Positions 10,965 through 22,283 of a DNA stretch of 64,000 nucleotides are shown piece after piece. The position numbers and the translations under genes are program-made. The stretch covers positions 34,501,734-34,565,733 of the forward strand of contig JARZZO010000014.1 in NCBI GenBank assembly GCA_030544215.1, given 5' to 3'. The notes beneath the pieces are model-generated. The model made no database searches. It was given only the letters and a program-made list of their open reading frames with translations, and was not told where the DNA came from. Numbering within the stretch: the first letter of the stretch is position 1; every line of letters begins with the position of its first letter. Source of the DNA: Zantedeschia hybrid cultivar. Its lineage: Eukaryota; Streptophyta; Magnoliopsida; Alismatales; Araceae.

Positions 10965-11728
10965 CAACCGCCTCGCTTAGGTGTTTGGGGCTTCATAGAT
11001 AACCACTTACTGAACAAAGCCAAATTAAAATCCCTCCTGTTTTTGATGCCAAGTCCTCCAACTTCCCTAGACTTGCACACTCTCCCTAGCTGATGTCATG
11101 CCATCTTCTGCTTTCAACACCACTCCATTGCTACTTTGGATAGTCTCCAACCTCTTGGCCACTAGTTTAGGAATCCTAAAGATAGACAAGCAATAAATAA
11201 GACGACTGATAAAAACTGATTTGCAAAGCATCAATCTACCACCATAAGAAAGAATGCTTCTTCTCCACTCGGCCAGCCTGGACTCAAATTTGTGAATAAT
11301 CCACTTCCAGCTGCTTCATGGTGCTCCCCTTCAGTCAAAGGTAGGCCAAGATATGTAATAGTGAAACTCCCCAACCAAGCATTCTAGGTAATTGCTGTCT
11401 TCTGAAGAGCTCTGGCTTCCATATTCACTGGAACTGTCTGACTTTTCCAAAGTAGCCTTTAGTCCATTAGCCTTCCCAAGTAGCTCCAGCATGAGTCCAA
11501 TGACATACAATTGTTCCTCGTCATCTGCAGCAAAAAGAATGGTATCATCTGCATATTGAAGGTGAGTGATCTGCATCCCTTGGAAAAAAAGTTTAGTTTC
11601 CTTGATCAGGCCAAGGGGATTCAGCTCTAGACTACATTCTGCTCAGCAAATGTGCCACTAGGACAAACAGCAAAGAGGATAAATGATCTCCACCACTGGA
11701 AACCTCTATTAATGTGGAAATTACAAGA
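10965..11728 (-). pseudogene. LINE ORF2 reverse-transcriptase fragment
   Basis: On the minus strand the order is a broken RQGDPLS-like block (about 11,690), then ITHLQYADDTILFAA with the catalytic YADD at about 11,545-11,560, then CKSREVGGLGIKNRRDFNLA near 11,050. Several stops and frame changes interrupt it. It is truncated at both ends: the 5' end near 11,728, and the 3' end replaced by simple sequence next to the hAT MITE. Confidence 0.8.
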
Positions 11729-12010
11729 TGGAAGAGATCTTAGAGATAAATAGAGATACTTTGTTTCTTTCCTCTCCCCTGAAACCCTTTGCCTCCTCCT
11801 CATCCTTTGAATCCTCGACATCGCTGGCTCCCTCCTTGTCCTTCTCCTCCTCTCGATCTTGGTCCCCACTCTCCACTCTTTTCCTCCTCCCCAATCCTCA
11901 AACCTCAAACACCGTCCTCCTCACTTTCACATCCCCACTTCTCGTCCCCCCTCATACTTCTCCTTCACCCCCTCCCAACCCCATCCTGGTCCTCTTATTT
12001 TTGATCTCAA
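11729..12010 (+). other. pyrimidine-rich stretch, possible USB1 5' exon or leader
   Basis: A long CT-rich tract with open frames lies 300 bases upstream of the first clear USB1 exon. One frame contains LPPCPSPPLDLG, which recalls the proline-rich segment near the start of plant USB1 proteins. No convincing splice donor or start codon ties it to the exon at 12,301. It could equally be 5' UTR or simple sequence. Confidence 0.25.
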
Positions 12011-12300
12011 TCTTGTTTCATATAATAAATTTAGGAGATATAGAGTTATTGGGGAAATATCAAAGAATGGCAACCCATGCTTATAGTTAATTAGACTCTA
12101 CCTACATGCCACATGCATCACAACATGAGAACTCAACTCTCCACTAGCCTTATACTGCATTAGACTGGGAAATGTAACATAGACCCAGACAGTGGTTACA
12201 ATAACGATATGGTCTACAAATGCTGTGAATGGTACTTTTTTGTTTGTTGTTATTTGTTGTGCTTCTTTGCTAAATGTATATATATCACTTTCCAATTCAG

Positions 12301-12384
12301 ATTACTCCTTGCCAGAGCATGCTTATCGAATTAGGAGCTTCCCGCATGTTGAAGGGAACTATGCGCTGCATGTTTTCATTCCAG
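12301..12384 (+). CDS. USB1: USB1 (U6 snRNA 3'-5' exonuclease), N-proximal exon
   Basis: USB1/Mpn1 is a nuclear 2H phosphoesterase that trims the 3' oligo(U) tail of U6 snRNA and leaves a protective end. This exon encodes YRIRSFPHVEGNYALHVFIP, a block strongly conserved in USB1. It begins after the acceptor ttccaattcag (AG at 12,299-12,300) and ends before GT at 12,385, leaving one base (G) of a split codon. That phase fits the exon at 46,995, which begins TC and continues ATT GTA CCA. The intervening intron is about 34.6 kb. The real start of the protein lies upstream and is uncertain. Confidence 0.85.
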
Positions 12385-12718
12385 GTTGTTGATTTCCTAT
12401 TTCCCATGTTTCTTCAGTTTTTATTTTATGTCTTGCATGAATTGTTCAAAATGGAGCCTTCCATCAGTGACTTGTTTCATTATAATTTGCATGACCTGTG
12501 AGTTTTCTTCTACTTATATTTTACGTGAAATGAATTTTCGATAGTTCTTGGGAATATCAATATGAAAGCTTTTAAATATTTTATATTTGATGCAACAATA
12601 TAGCTTACTCTGTGTTTGATTCCCTGGTAATTGTTCCGAAGTGTTGTTCATTATCGAACTTTGACATCTCGAAGAAGGTTTATGCAGATTGCTTCTTCTT
12701 GATGCATGCATCTTGGGT

Positions 12719-12989
12719 CATGGAATTGACCGGCTGATCCGATTAGTCCAGTTCAGTGAGAATCGGCTGGCGGCCGATCCTGGCCAGTTCTCAGTGACGG
12801 GATCCCGATCCGATTATGGGGGGGGGGGGGGGGGGGGGGGACTGGCCGTTCCCCCTCCAGTTCAGTGAGAATCGGCCTGCTGCCGATTCCGGCCAGTTCT
12901 CAGTGACGGGATCCCGGCCGATCCAATCCGGATCGGATCGGGATCACCGGTGTACGATCCGGACCCCCGACCCGGGGTGGAATTCCATG
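12719..12989. mobile_element. 271-bp hAT MITE of the GGATCGG group
   Basis: A perfect 8-bp target duplication, tcttgggt, flanks it at 12,711-12,718 and 12,990-12,997. The ends are CATGGAATTGACC and, reverse complemented, CATGGAATTCCACC. Inside, a block of about 55 bases (CAGTTCAGTGAGAATCGG to CAGTGACGGGATCCC) is present twice, before and after a pure run of 23 G (12,818-12,840). The end and subterminal words match the 10,148 element and the autonomous hAT copies. It lies in the first large USB1 intron, about 330 bases after the exon. Confidence 0.9.
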
Positions 12990-12997
12990 TCTTGGGT

Positions 12998-13640
12998 AGC
13001 AATTATCAGGTTGCTTTTCTGAAAAGCAATGGAAAAGGATACATAGAAAATGTACTCTACTCCTCAAGATAAGAAGATAGCAAGAAGAGCTGTCTTTTTC
13101 AATTCGAAGTTAGCTTGTTGGACACTAATAATGGAAATTAGATTTTGAACTGTTACAGTTTGTGGAAGAACAATTCCCAGGAAGTATCAGTCACGACAAT
13201 GGAAACCCTTACTGGACCCTAAACCTGGCACTTATTCTTTTGAACCTGATGTGGCTAGAATAAAGGAAAGACGATAAGTAGAAATCAGCTTCTGGCCTTG
13301 GAGTAGAAAAGTCAGTCAATGAGAAAGTCAATGTTAGACTATGACACCACCAACCCTGCAAGACAAAAGATCATTAGAGATGCCCCAAGGAAGTTGGGGG
13401 ATGCCTCTCTAATGCTCAAGTCAGAAGATGATTGTGGAGTGGGCAGGAAAGTATGAGAAATAAAGTTTTCTTCGGATTTGTGACGTATTTGGGCCCCCAC
13501 TTTTATATATGTAGGGAAGCAAAAGGTTTGGCATGACTTTCGATGTGGGATTATTCCTTAAACCATGCAGGGGCACATGGCAAGGGCTGATAGGGTGGCA
13601 GTGGAAGGATTGGTCTCCCTGCAGTCACCTCCTGCTCTGA
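12998..13640. other. intron sequence, nothing recognised
   Basis: Moderately AT-rich intron text without a coding or TE signature that I can identify. It joins the hAT relic that begins around 13,640. Confidence 0.5.
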
Positions 13641-14435
13641 GAATCTATGAGACAACCGACACCATGGAGAGCAGGATCGGCATCGATTGGATCGGATCAG
13701 TGGATCTGATTGATTTTGGCCTGAACCATCCGCTCTTGTGTCCTGATCCACCAAGCCTGGCCAAGGATCGGCCAAATCAGGCCGGATTGGCCAATTCCTG
13801 GCCAAGATTGGCCAAATCGGTCCGGATCAGACCTATACTTTCCCCAATGTTGCCTAGAGCAGTTTGAAACTAGCCGTTGGGAATGTTCCCAACAGCAAGT
13901 TCGGGCTTTGGGGGGTCAATATAAACCCCCAAGGCCACTTTCCACCACATCAAAGATCTCCCCTCTCTCTCCCTCTCTCTCTCTCAGCTTTCTCTCTTTA
14001 GGCTTTCTCTCCCTCTCTCTCTCCCTCCCTCTCTCCCTAAGCTTTCTCTCTATAAGCTATTTTATCTCTCTCTAAATCCATGGCGATTGGAGCTCTTCAT
14101 GTCTATCGGATGACGACTCATGTCGATCGGATTATATTGGCTCCATGGCAATCCATGGCGATAGGATTGGCTCCAAAGTCTAAAGCAGGCTTGGCTCTCC
14201 ACGGCGATCAGATGGCTCTCCATTACCGTCAATGATACCCCTCGGCAATCATTATAATTATAGTAGATTGTTATAGCCTTGTTAACTTTTACATTCTTAC
14301 GTTACACTTAACATATTTGTGCTTGGGAGTATTCCCAAAGAATATTACTTAGTATGTGGATAACACACAAAAATGATGAAGAATTTGTGTTGAATGATGA
14401 TGACATTGGGTGAAAATAATTTGTCAATTTTGAGT
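13640..14435 (+). mobile_element. relic of the 5' (promoter) end of a hAT element
   Basis: The segment begins with GATCGG/GGCCGATT-type words (13,672-13,825), as in the GGATCGG hAT group. It then has aaactagccgttggg at 13,867, then ggctttggggggtc with an AT-rich TATA-like tataaa, then acccccaaggcc and a CT-rich leader. That is the same order as the promoter and 5' UTR of the full-length hAT copies: palindromic AGCCGTTG block, CCTTGGGGG, TATTTAAA, CCCCCAAGG, CT-rich leader. No transposase exon follows. I could not define clean ends or a TSD. Confidence 0.55.
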
Positions 14436-14443
14436 GTTGCACA

Positions 14444-14882
14444 TAGCTGGCAATGAGCTGAGCGGCTCGAGCTTGGCTTGAGTGGAGCTCGACTTGGCTC
14501 GACTTGTTTGTCTAAACGAGCCCAGCCCGAGTTTGGGATATAGCTCGTTCAAGTAAACGAGCTGAGCCCGAGTCTGGCCGAGCTCAGCTCGAAAAGATCA
14601 CGAGCATCGTTTCATGTAAAAATATTGTTTAATGTTTATACATTCCACAGGACATCACTCACCCAGTCAAACTCGCCCGAGTGAATGTGTTCTGAATAAT
14701 GTTACCATTCAGAAGCTTATAGGGCGTGGAGACTTTTTCGTGCAGGTGATGTGGGACTAAAGTCCCGTGTCTACGCAATGATCGGGGCGAGTGGGTAGGC
14801 GGCCTGCATGTGGCTGTGGCTTGTGCACGTGACTTTAGTCCCACATCGGCCAACAGTTTTTGCCCACCCCCAGCTTTGTCTA
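14444..14882. mobile_element. left half of a hAT MITE (GAGCTC group), split by copia-2
   Basis: It starts TAGCTGGCAATGAGC right after gttgcaca (14,436-14,443). The same 8 bases recur at 38,993-39,000, just outside the right half. The subterminal zone is full of GAGCTCG/GGCTCGA words, and the start matches the intact relative at 33,916 (TAGGGCTGGCAATGAGCC). Near the inner end is a stem of about 12 bases (gggactaaagtc and its complement). Copia-2 begins at 14,883. Confidence 0.85.
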
Positions 14883-15222
14883 TGTAGGAGATAAGGTTAC
14901 TTTGGGGGCATTTTAGGTGCTTTTTGGGTCCATTCGGGTCTGTTTGCTATGCAGGTACATTAACGGAACCATTAAGTTGGATCCGGTTCACTTAATTTTC
15001 TTTTAATTCTTTACTAGAAATACCCCTGGTTAAGTCATTGTAACAGGGGCATTTCATTCAAGTGTTGCATTAGGTTAAACTAGTAAAATCTCCTTGGGAG
15101 GTGTGTGGCCAGGTGTATGGCAGGCTTGGCAGCCGCCACCCTTGTGCAATCATATCTCTCTCCTCTTCCTCCTCTTCCTCTCTTCTCTCTCTATTGAAGC
15201 AGCATGTAGCATGGATTCAACA
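14883..15222 (+). repeat. copia-2 5' LTR (340 bp)
   Basis: It starts TGTAGGAGATAAGG and ends GGATTCAACA just before the primer site. The same text, in order, is found at 20,114-20,310 and 38,342-38,480 as the split 3' LTR. It contains CT-rich repeats towards the 3' end. Confidence 0.9.
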
Positions 15223-15234
15223 TGGCATCAGAGC
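15223..15234 (+). other. copia-2 primer-binding site
   Basis: TGGCATCAGAGC directly follows the LTR. It matches, with one change, the initiator methionine tRNA complement (TGGTATCAGAGC) used by most plant copia elements. Confidence 0.85.
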
Positions 15235-15576
15235 ATAATGAAAGTTTAGCGCTATGGGTGGACTTGTCAAGATGCCACCTCCAGTTGTCAGCAGGTTTTG
15301 GTGAAGCCTAGACGTGGAGGAGCTGTTTGCAGATCCTTTAAAGGAGTTGGTTGACTCCTTGGTGCTGTCTGCAGTCAAGAGGACTTCAAGACCTTGGAGT
15401 TTGGGTTCTTCCTCCTAGTTATAGTGGATATATTCCCTCTTCAACAAGGGCCGGTGATTTTAAAAAGGTTGTGTGATCTGGCCGTCCTATCTTTTTTTTT
15501 TTCAATCAGTTTGTTCTTCATATCCTACGAGGAAAGGTGTCTTTAAAGGTTCGTCCAACCTATCTACCCTCTGTTC

Positions 15577-16842
15577 ATGGAGATGATGGACTTGAAGTCA
15601 ACCAAATCTGCAGACACACCCAACACCATCATGGGCAATGATAATGTCACCCTCTGTGACAAGATCACCCTCCAAGTCACTCCAATGAAGCTGACCATGG
15701 TTGGCAGTACCGACCGATACCGGTACGTACCGGCTGGCACCGGTACCCTGGGTATTGGCCGGTACCGGCCGGTACCGGACCGGTACCGGTACCCACCGAT
15801 ACCGGTACCGACCGGTACCAGACCGGTACATACCGGCGGTACTTCCATCCTTGAAGCTGACTGAGCACAATTATATGGTGTGGTCTGTAGCTGTAGAAAT
15901 ATATATTGCCGGGCATGGCAAGAGTGGTTATATCAATGGGAAAATAAAGAAGCCAAGTCTTGAAGATTCAGGATATGACAAGTGGCACTTGGAGCATAGT
16001 GTCGTCATGTATTGGATACTTAACTCTGGGCCTGAAATCCAGCAAACGATCTTTCGACACAAGTCTGCTCGAGAGATGTGGGCACTACTTGAGGAGCTGT
16101 TTGGACAAAAACAGGATGTTGTCCATGTTTATCAGTTGATGAATGAAATTCATGACCTAAAACAAGGAAATTTTTCTGTAACCACCTACTTTGACACCTT
16201 AAAAAGCAAATGGGAAGAAATGGACTACTATGCCATTGATGACTAGTCTTGTGTCGAGGATCAGAAGCAGCACCTAAAGTATGTTCAGCGGGCTAGGGTG
16301 TTCAAATTTTTGGCTGGCCTTAACCAAGAGTTTGAAACTCTGAGAGGGCAGATTTTAAGCATGGAGCCATTCCCATCCCTCGAGCACGTGTAGTTTAAAG
16401 TCCTGAATGAAGAAGGTCGCTGGAGATCATGAATGACACTGCTGGTCCTCCTATTAGCAGCAGTGTGGGGGAGTTTTCAGCCTTGGTTGGTGCTGGTCAT
16501 AAGAATGACAAAGGAGTATCAAAACAAGGGTAAAAACAAGATGGGAAGGACTTGTAGTCATTGTGGTAGGGAAAATCATCTGGCTGATGATTGTTGGGAC
16601 TTGAATCCAGAGAACATCCCTTGTGATTGTTGGGACTTGAATCCAGAGAACATCCCTTGAAATTCAGAAATGGAAAGAAAGGTCAGCAATCCAAAGGCAA
16701 TGCAGTGGCTTCTCACCCAATGAGTGGTCAGCCAATTCCCTCACCAGAACGTGGATCAGCTAGTTCCTCAAGTTCTACCCTACCGGGCATGCCTCTCATG
16801 ATGTTGCATGACTCAAGAGACTTCTTTGCAGCTTGGAACTAG
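15577..16842 (+). pseudogene. copia-2 gag with zinc knuckle, broken
   Basis: The gag reads into KITLQVTPMKLT, is interrupted by a 158-bp MITE at 15,696-15,853, and resumes at KLTEHNYMVWSVAVEIYIAG. The UBN2-like region runs to about 16,245, where a TAG stops it, and continues with further stops. The CCHC knuckle CSHCGRENHLADDCW is intact at about 16,550-16,595. Directly after it a 36-base segment encoding CWDLNPENIP is duplicated in tandem. Confidence 0.85.
15696..15853. mobile_element. 158-bp hAT-like MITE, GGTACC group, in copia-2 gag
   Basis: Perfect 8-bp target copies aagctgac flank it (15,688-15,695 and 15,854-15,861), and removing the insert restores the gag frame at KLT. The ends are CATGGTTGGCAGTACCG and, reverse complemented, CAAGGATGGAAGTACCG. 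The whole body is GGTACCGG-type self-complementary text, so both strands read open as repetitive Arg-Tyr peptides, which are not real proteins. Relatives lie at 34,685 and 49,209. Confidence 0.9.
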
Positions 16843-17213
16843 TCCCTCCATACCCTTATCCACTTCTACTCAGTCAGATATTGCTAGTGTGACACAGGGC
16901 ACCGCTGCTTGCCAACCTCACTCTCCTTGGGTCATAGATTTTGGTGCAACAGATCATATGACTAGTATTCCTGCATTATTCTCTTCCTACTCCCTAGCTT
17001 CAGGTTAAGAACAAAGTGACTATTGCAGATGGTTTACGAGCTACTATTGCAGATTGTGGCAACATTAAACTTAATAAACACCTTGTGTTGACTTCTACTT
17101 TGCATGTTCCCACTTTGTCTATGAACCTTTTGTCTGTTAGTAACATCACAAGGTGTTTGAATTGTACAGTTACCTTTTTCCCTGGCCATTGTGTTTCAAG
17201 ACTTGAAGACTAG
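16808..17213 (+). pseudogene. copia-2 protease and start of GAG-pre-integrase
   Basis: WVIDFGATDHMT at about 16,930-16,965 is the protease active-site block. The canonical Ser after Asp is replaced by Phe (DFG for DSG). A frame change near 17,008 leads into VTIADGLRATIADCGNIKL and LHVPTLSMNLLSVSNIT, the region before the GAG-pre-integrase. A stop follows at about 17,211. Confidence 0.8.
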
Positions 17214-17920
17214 GCAAACAATTGACTGGGCATGAAATAGGAGGTCTCTACTACTTAGAGCTAGGGGAGGGTGCAATTCTTAGTTTTCATGCCAACAGTG
17301 ACATGAGCCAGAAAATAAAGGAGAGCTAAGTGTGGCAGTCCCTTCTTGGTCATTTTTCCATTTCCTTCATTGTTTAGTCAAGTGACTCTAGAGTCACTCA
17401 CTTGTCACATTTGTCATTTTGCTAAACATTGTCATACTCAATTTACAATTTCAATGAATAAAAGTTCAGTTCCTTTTGAGGTAGTTCATTCAAATGTTTG
17501 AGGTGCATCCCCTGTTCCCTCTTTGGATGGTTTTCGCTATTTCGTGAGCTTCATTGATGGCTATACCCATTGTACATGGACTTATTCCTTGAAATCAAGG
17601 AGGCAATCTTGAAGGTGATAGAAGCTTTCTGTAAGACGATTGAAAATCAGTTTGACAAAAAAATAAAGTATTTCAGTTTGATAATGCAAAAGAGTTCTTT
17701 GAAAGAAATTTGAATCTTTTTCTAAAAAGAGCGGATTATCCATGAATCATCCTTGGCATACACACCTCAACAAAATAGGATAGCTGAAAGAAAAAATAGA
17801 TATTTATTGGAGACTGCTTGGGCTCTTCTTTTTCAGCATAGCCTTCCCAAAAGGTTTTGGGGCGAGGTGAGTCTTATGATTGCTTATGCCATCAATTGAA
17901 TGCCATCCAGAATGATTGGA
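17214..17920 (+). pseudogene. copia-2 integrase, multiply broken
   Basis: In changing frames one can follow the HHCC zinc region (THLSHLCHFAKHCHTQF, 17,395-17,445), the core start (GFRYFVSFIDGYTHCTW, 17,530-17,580) and the C-terminal core block (AYTPQQNRIAERKNRYLLE, 17,755-17,812). At least five disruptions separate these blocks. Confidence 0.8.
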
Positions 17921-18269
17921 TGCAGGGTTCCTATTTCTTTGTTATAGCCTGGTTGTTCTTTGTTCCTTTTACCTACTAGAGTCTTTGGTTGTTTGTGCTT
18001 TATTCATTGTCTTTAACCAAGATCCACTAAACTTGACTCACGAGCTATCAAGGGTGTGTTCTTGGTCTACTTTGCAACACAAAAGGGAGTACAAGTGTCT
18101 TGACCCTAGATTGGAAAAAAAATGTTCTCAAGGATGTCACATTTATGAGTCAGAATCTTATTTATCTTCTCTGGCTTCTTCTCAGGGAGAGAATTTTCTT
18201 GTATAATGTAATCATGAGCTTGTTTTTTGAACTCCTTTCCTTGATATGCTCCAAGATTTGTCTGTTCCA

Positions 18270-19450
18270 TAGGATGCCACTGGAGAATCATCTTTTGAAG
18301 CTGGTGATTGCCCCACTGTTGATAAGCTTACAAAGGAGTTCATCACTTACTCCAGACAACCAAAAAGAGTGGAAGATCCTCTTTTAGAATCCCTTTCTTG
18401 TGAAGCTGCTGCATCTCTAGGTCGCCTTTCTACAGAGCATACTGATCTTGACCTTCCCATTGCTGTTTGCAATGGTACTCGAGGGTATACAAAGCATCCC
18501 ATCTCGAATCTTGTTACTTATTCTCACTTGTCTCCCTCCTATCATACCTTTGTTTTTGTATTGTCTATTGTTTCCTTACCAAGGTCTTTTTCAGAAGCTT
18601 CAAAAGATCCAAAATGATAGCATGCAATGGATGAGGAGACGAAAGCTCTACAAAAAAAAATCAAACTTGGGAACTAGTTGATTCCAAAGGGGAAGAACTT
18701 AATTGGCTGCACATGGGTGTTTACATCAAGTGCAAACCAGATGGATCAGTAGATTGCTATAAAGCGAGGCTAGTAGCAAAAAGGATTCACTCGGACTTAT
18801 GGTGTGGATTGTGAGGAGATTTTGTTCCAGTGGCTAAGCTAAAATATGTCAAGAGTCATTATTTCTCTTGCTACCCAACATACATGGAAATTATTTCAGT
18901 TGGATGTGAAGAATGCATTTCTTAGTGAAGATTTGCAAGAAGAAGTGTACATGCAACCTCTACCTGGTTGTCCTACAAATGGCATGGTGTGCAGCTTACA
19001 CAAGACTTTGTGTGGTCTAAAACAGTCCCCCAGAGCATGGTTTGATCGATTCTGGTTAGCTATGATTTGCTTTGGGTATGTGCAAAGTAATGCAGATCAT
19101 ATAGTGTTCGTCAAATGGCAAATGGCAAGGTGACTATCCTCCTTGTGTATGTAGATGATATGGTGATTATAGGAGAAAATGAGGAAGAAATACAACGGTT
19201 TGAAGTATATTTGACCGAAGTGTTTGAAATTAAAGACTTAGGGGAGCTCATATATTTTCTTGGTCGTGAATTAGCTTATTCAAATGACAACATCTATGTT
19301 TGTCAGTGGAAGTATGCTCTTGATTTGCTTGCTGAAACTGGTAAACTTGGTTGGGAACCTATAGTCACTCCAATTAAGACAAATCATTCTCTGTTTGTAA
19401 AGAGGGAGAGCTCCTCTCTGAAACTGAAAAGGGAAGATATTTGTGGCTAG
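18270..19450 (+). pseudogene. copia-2 reverse transcriptase, broken
   Basis: The segment before RT (YTKHPISNLVTYSHLSPSY) is at 18,485-18,540. RT itself reads SLATQHTWKLFQLDVKNAFL, then GLKQSPRAWFDRF (18,846-19,133) and, after a frame change, LLVYVDDMVIIGENE with the YVDD catalytic box at about 19,146-19,160. It runs to a TAG at 19,448-19,450. Confidence 0.85.
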
Positions 19451-20113
19451 TTGGGAGACTTCTGTATTTGACTCTCACAAGACCTGACATCACACATGTT
19501 GTGAGTGTTGTCAGTCAATTTATGCATGCGCCAAGAATCCCCCCTATGTACGGGCAGTGGATCGCATTCTTCACTATGTCAAGACCTGCCTAGGGTAAGG
19601 GGTTTTATTTACAAAATCCAATAGCACTCAAATAGAAGGGATGTAGATGCTGATTGGGCAGACGCTCGGGAGGATAGATGTTCCAGTACAAGATGCTGTG
19701 TTTATCTTGGAAATAATCTGGTTGCTTGGCGGAGCAAAAAGCAAACCGTGTGTGCCTGTTCCAACGTGGACGCCGAATATCAGGCTATGGCACATGCCTT
19801 AGCCTAGTTGTTGTGGTTGAACCTCTTGTTATAAGATCTTAATTTGTTTGTTGAGCTTCCTCTGAAACTATATTGTGATAATAAGGTTGCGATCAACATC
19901 GCCAACAACCCTATGCAGCATGATTGAACCAAGCACATTGAGATTGATTGACATTTTATTCGTGGAAGGCTTAATTCTATAGAGCCTTGCCTACCTTGCA
20001 TTCAGTCTGGCGATCAAATTGCTGATGTCTTTACTAAAGGTGTTACAAAGGAGACTCTCACTTCAGTTTTGGGCAAGCTGTGGATGAGATACATCTATAC
20101 TCAGCTTGAGGAG
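19451..20113 (+). pseudogene. copia-2 RNase H and polypurine tract
   Basis: DADWADAREDRCSSTRCC, then NNLVAWRSKKQTVCA, then DAEYQAMAHALA, and LYCDNKVAINIANNP mark the copia RNase H, with stops between. GDQIADVFTKGV closes the polyprotein. A purine-rich stretch (gcttgaggag) directly precedes the 3' LTR at 20,114. Confidence 0.85.
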
Positions 20114-20310
20114 TGTAGGAGATAAGCTTAGTCTGGGGCGTTTTGGGTGCTTTTTGGGTCTGTCCATTTGCGTCTGTTTGCTATGCAAGTTCATTGTCGG
20201 AACCATTAAGTCAGATCTGGTTAACATAAACCTTCTTTTATTCTTTACTAGAAGTACCCTTGGTTAAGTCATTGTAACTGGGGCATTTTAGTCAAGTGTT
20301 GCATTTGGTT
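20114..20310 (+). repeat. copia-2 3' LTR, left part
   Basis: It matches the 5' LTR from TGTAGGAGATAAG through GGCATTTTAGTCAAGTGTTGCAT and then stops at tggtt, where copia-3 begins with TGTAGTCAGG. The remaining third of the LTR is at 38,342-38,480. Confidence 0.9.
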
Positions 20311-20554
20311 TGTAGTCAGGGGTAATTTGGTCACTATTATTGTAACTTTTTTTATTTTTTTGTGTGCTTTATGAGGGAGAGTTTATGGTCATTGGGACAA
20401 GGGTATTTCTGTCCCATACCATTATTTGTAACCCTACAATGCATATAAATATAAGAGATGTCGGTATCGGCCAGTGTCATTGCTGCCGCACCCTTTGTTT
20501 TCCCATATGGTGCCTCCTCTTCCTTCTTCCTTCTCTCCGTTGTATTTTTTTTCA
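20311..20554 (+). repeat. copia-3 5' LTR (244 bp)
   Basis: It starts TGTAGTCAGGGGTAATTTGG and ends TTTTTTCA. Most of it, including GGGAGAGTTTATG and the GCATATAAATATAAGAGATG TATA region, is repeated at 38,095-38,336. Confidence 0.92.
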
Positions 20555-20565
20555 TGGTATCAGAG
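20555..20565 (+). other. copia-3 primer-binding site
   Basis: TGGTATCAGAG immediately after the 5' LTR is the canonical initiator-Met tRNA complement. Confidence 0.9.
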
Positions 20566-21229
20566 TAGGGAAGACTTATATGAAGGGAAGGAGGGGGGAG
20601 GTTCTCTTGTTTCTTGGTGGAGGAGGGATCGGACCTCTCATCTCTAGGTTCCAGTGCTAATCCATTTCTCCTGGTTGGTGTGCAGCCCTATCTCAGCTGG
20701 TTACCTGATTTCTTGGTGGTGAGGTGACTGGCCCCTCTTTTCTTGGTGAAGAAGCAATGGGACAGTCCTATTTTAGAACCCGATGCCCTAATCTCCATCT
20801 TCTCTCTGTGGAGCAGTGGGTTCCTTGTGAAGAAGGGATTGGACCACTCTGTTCTTGGGTTCGGTGCTCTACTCTTCCAAGTTTCTTGCTGCACAAGTCT
20901 GTTCAGTGGATTTGCGACTTCCTTTCAGGGTTTCCATCATAGTGCAGGGTAATCATTTGAAGAGGTTCAGCCATCCACAATTGACTTGCAGTCCATTTTT
21001 TTTTGGTGTTTGGAGTCACCTACACCATTGTTTTTTGTTATGTGGAAGAGTGGGAAGCCGTTAATCTGTCTCTTCTTCCTTTTCTTCATGGATTCATCGA
21101 CAAGTAGCAAGGTTGACTCTCGAGAACCAGCGCATATACCTGATGCACGTGAAGCAAACTCCTTGACGATGCTCCCTGCTAGTGTGTCATCCATGGGGTA
21201 CCAACTCCTTGTTTTATAGATGACCACTA

Positions 21230-22138
21230 TGAAGTCAACAGAGACTAATTTTTGTCTCTGGTTTGTCTTTGTCGGATATTTCTGGGTGGACGAGGAAAAA
21301 CAGGTTATATTGATGGTAGAGTCAAAGCGCTTGCGCATGATGACCCCACCTATGCTATGTGGGAATTGGAGAACAACCTTGTAGTCGGACGGATTTTAAA
21401 CTCAGTGAGTTAAAAAATCCAACATTTGATCATGATGAAGAGAATTGCAGTGGAGATGTGGGATATTCTCAGTTAGATGTATGGGCAAAGACAAGATCTC
21501 TCTTGTATTTATCAGTTGACCACTAATATATAGGACTTAAAACAGGGTAGTGTTGGAGTTACCACTTATTTTGGCCCGTTGAAAAATAACTGGGAGGAAT
21601 TAGACTACTACTATGTTGCTGGGCATGCATTTGAAGATCAGAAAATATATTTGCAATATGTGGAGCGGAATCAGATCTTCAAGTTTTTTGCTGGTCTTCT
21701 GAACATGAGAGTTTACGGGTTCATATACTTAGCATTGATCCTCTTTCATCTCTTGAGCAAGTGTACCATAAGGTGTTGAGGGAAGAAGGGCGTAAGAAAG
21801 CTATGAGTGGACACAGTGTAATAGTTAGCGGCCGTAATTTGGGAGAATCCTCTGTGCTGGCCAGCACCTTTTCTAATCTTGGAAAAGGTCAAAATGGTCA
21901 GGCAAAGGAGAAAGTAAAGATTGGGAGATATTGTACACACTATGGGAAGGATAATCATAATGTGGAGAAATGTTGGGTTCTTTATCCCTATAAAAAGCCG
22001 TTGAAATTCAGAAATGAAAAAAGTGGACAACAAGCAAAGAGTAATGTTGCTATTACTAAAGGCCCAGATGATCCTCCCAACTCTTCTTCAGATGGTAGTT
22101 TTACTACTTTCCAGGTGTCTGCACTCTCCACAAAATGA
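21230..22138 (+). pseudogene. copia-3 gag with altered zinc knuckle
   Basis: Blocks such as TTYFGPLKNNWEELDYYYV and LEQVYHKVLREEGRKKAMSG define the UBN2-type gag, broken by stops before 21,579 and near 21,715. The zinc knuckle at about 21,932-21,975 reads CTHYGKDNHNVEKCW: the second cysteine is Tyr, a single G-to-A change from TGT to TAT, so zinc binding should be lost. The frame ends in TGA at 22,136-22,138. Confidence 0.85.
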
Positions 22139-22283
22139 TATTCTTCACCTACGGTAGATCCTTTTATAACTTGGAGTATCTTCACCTGCCACTAAACCTA
22201 CCCCACCAAGAATTGCAGGACCCACTCTACCCCCTGTAACCCCTAGATCATTGACTCAGGAGTTACAACTATAACTAGTACCG

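Noticed and set aside
15223..15234. tRNA gene fragment
   Set aside because: Only the 12-base primer complement is present, directly after an LTR end, which is the retrotransposon primer site.
15577..15916. Open frames on both strands with Arg-Tyr-rich peptides
   Set aside because: They are translations of the GGTACCGG array of a MITE with a perfect TSD. Self-complementary repeats are open on both strands without coding for anything.
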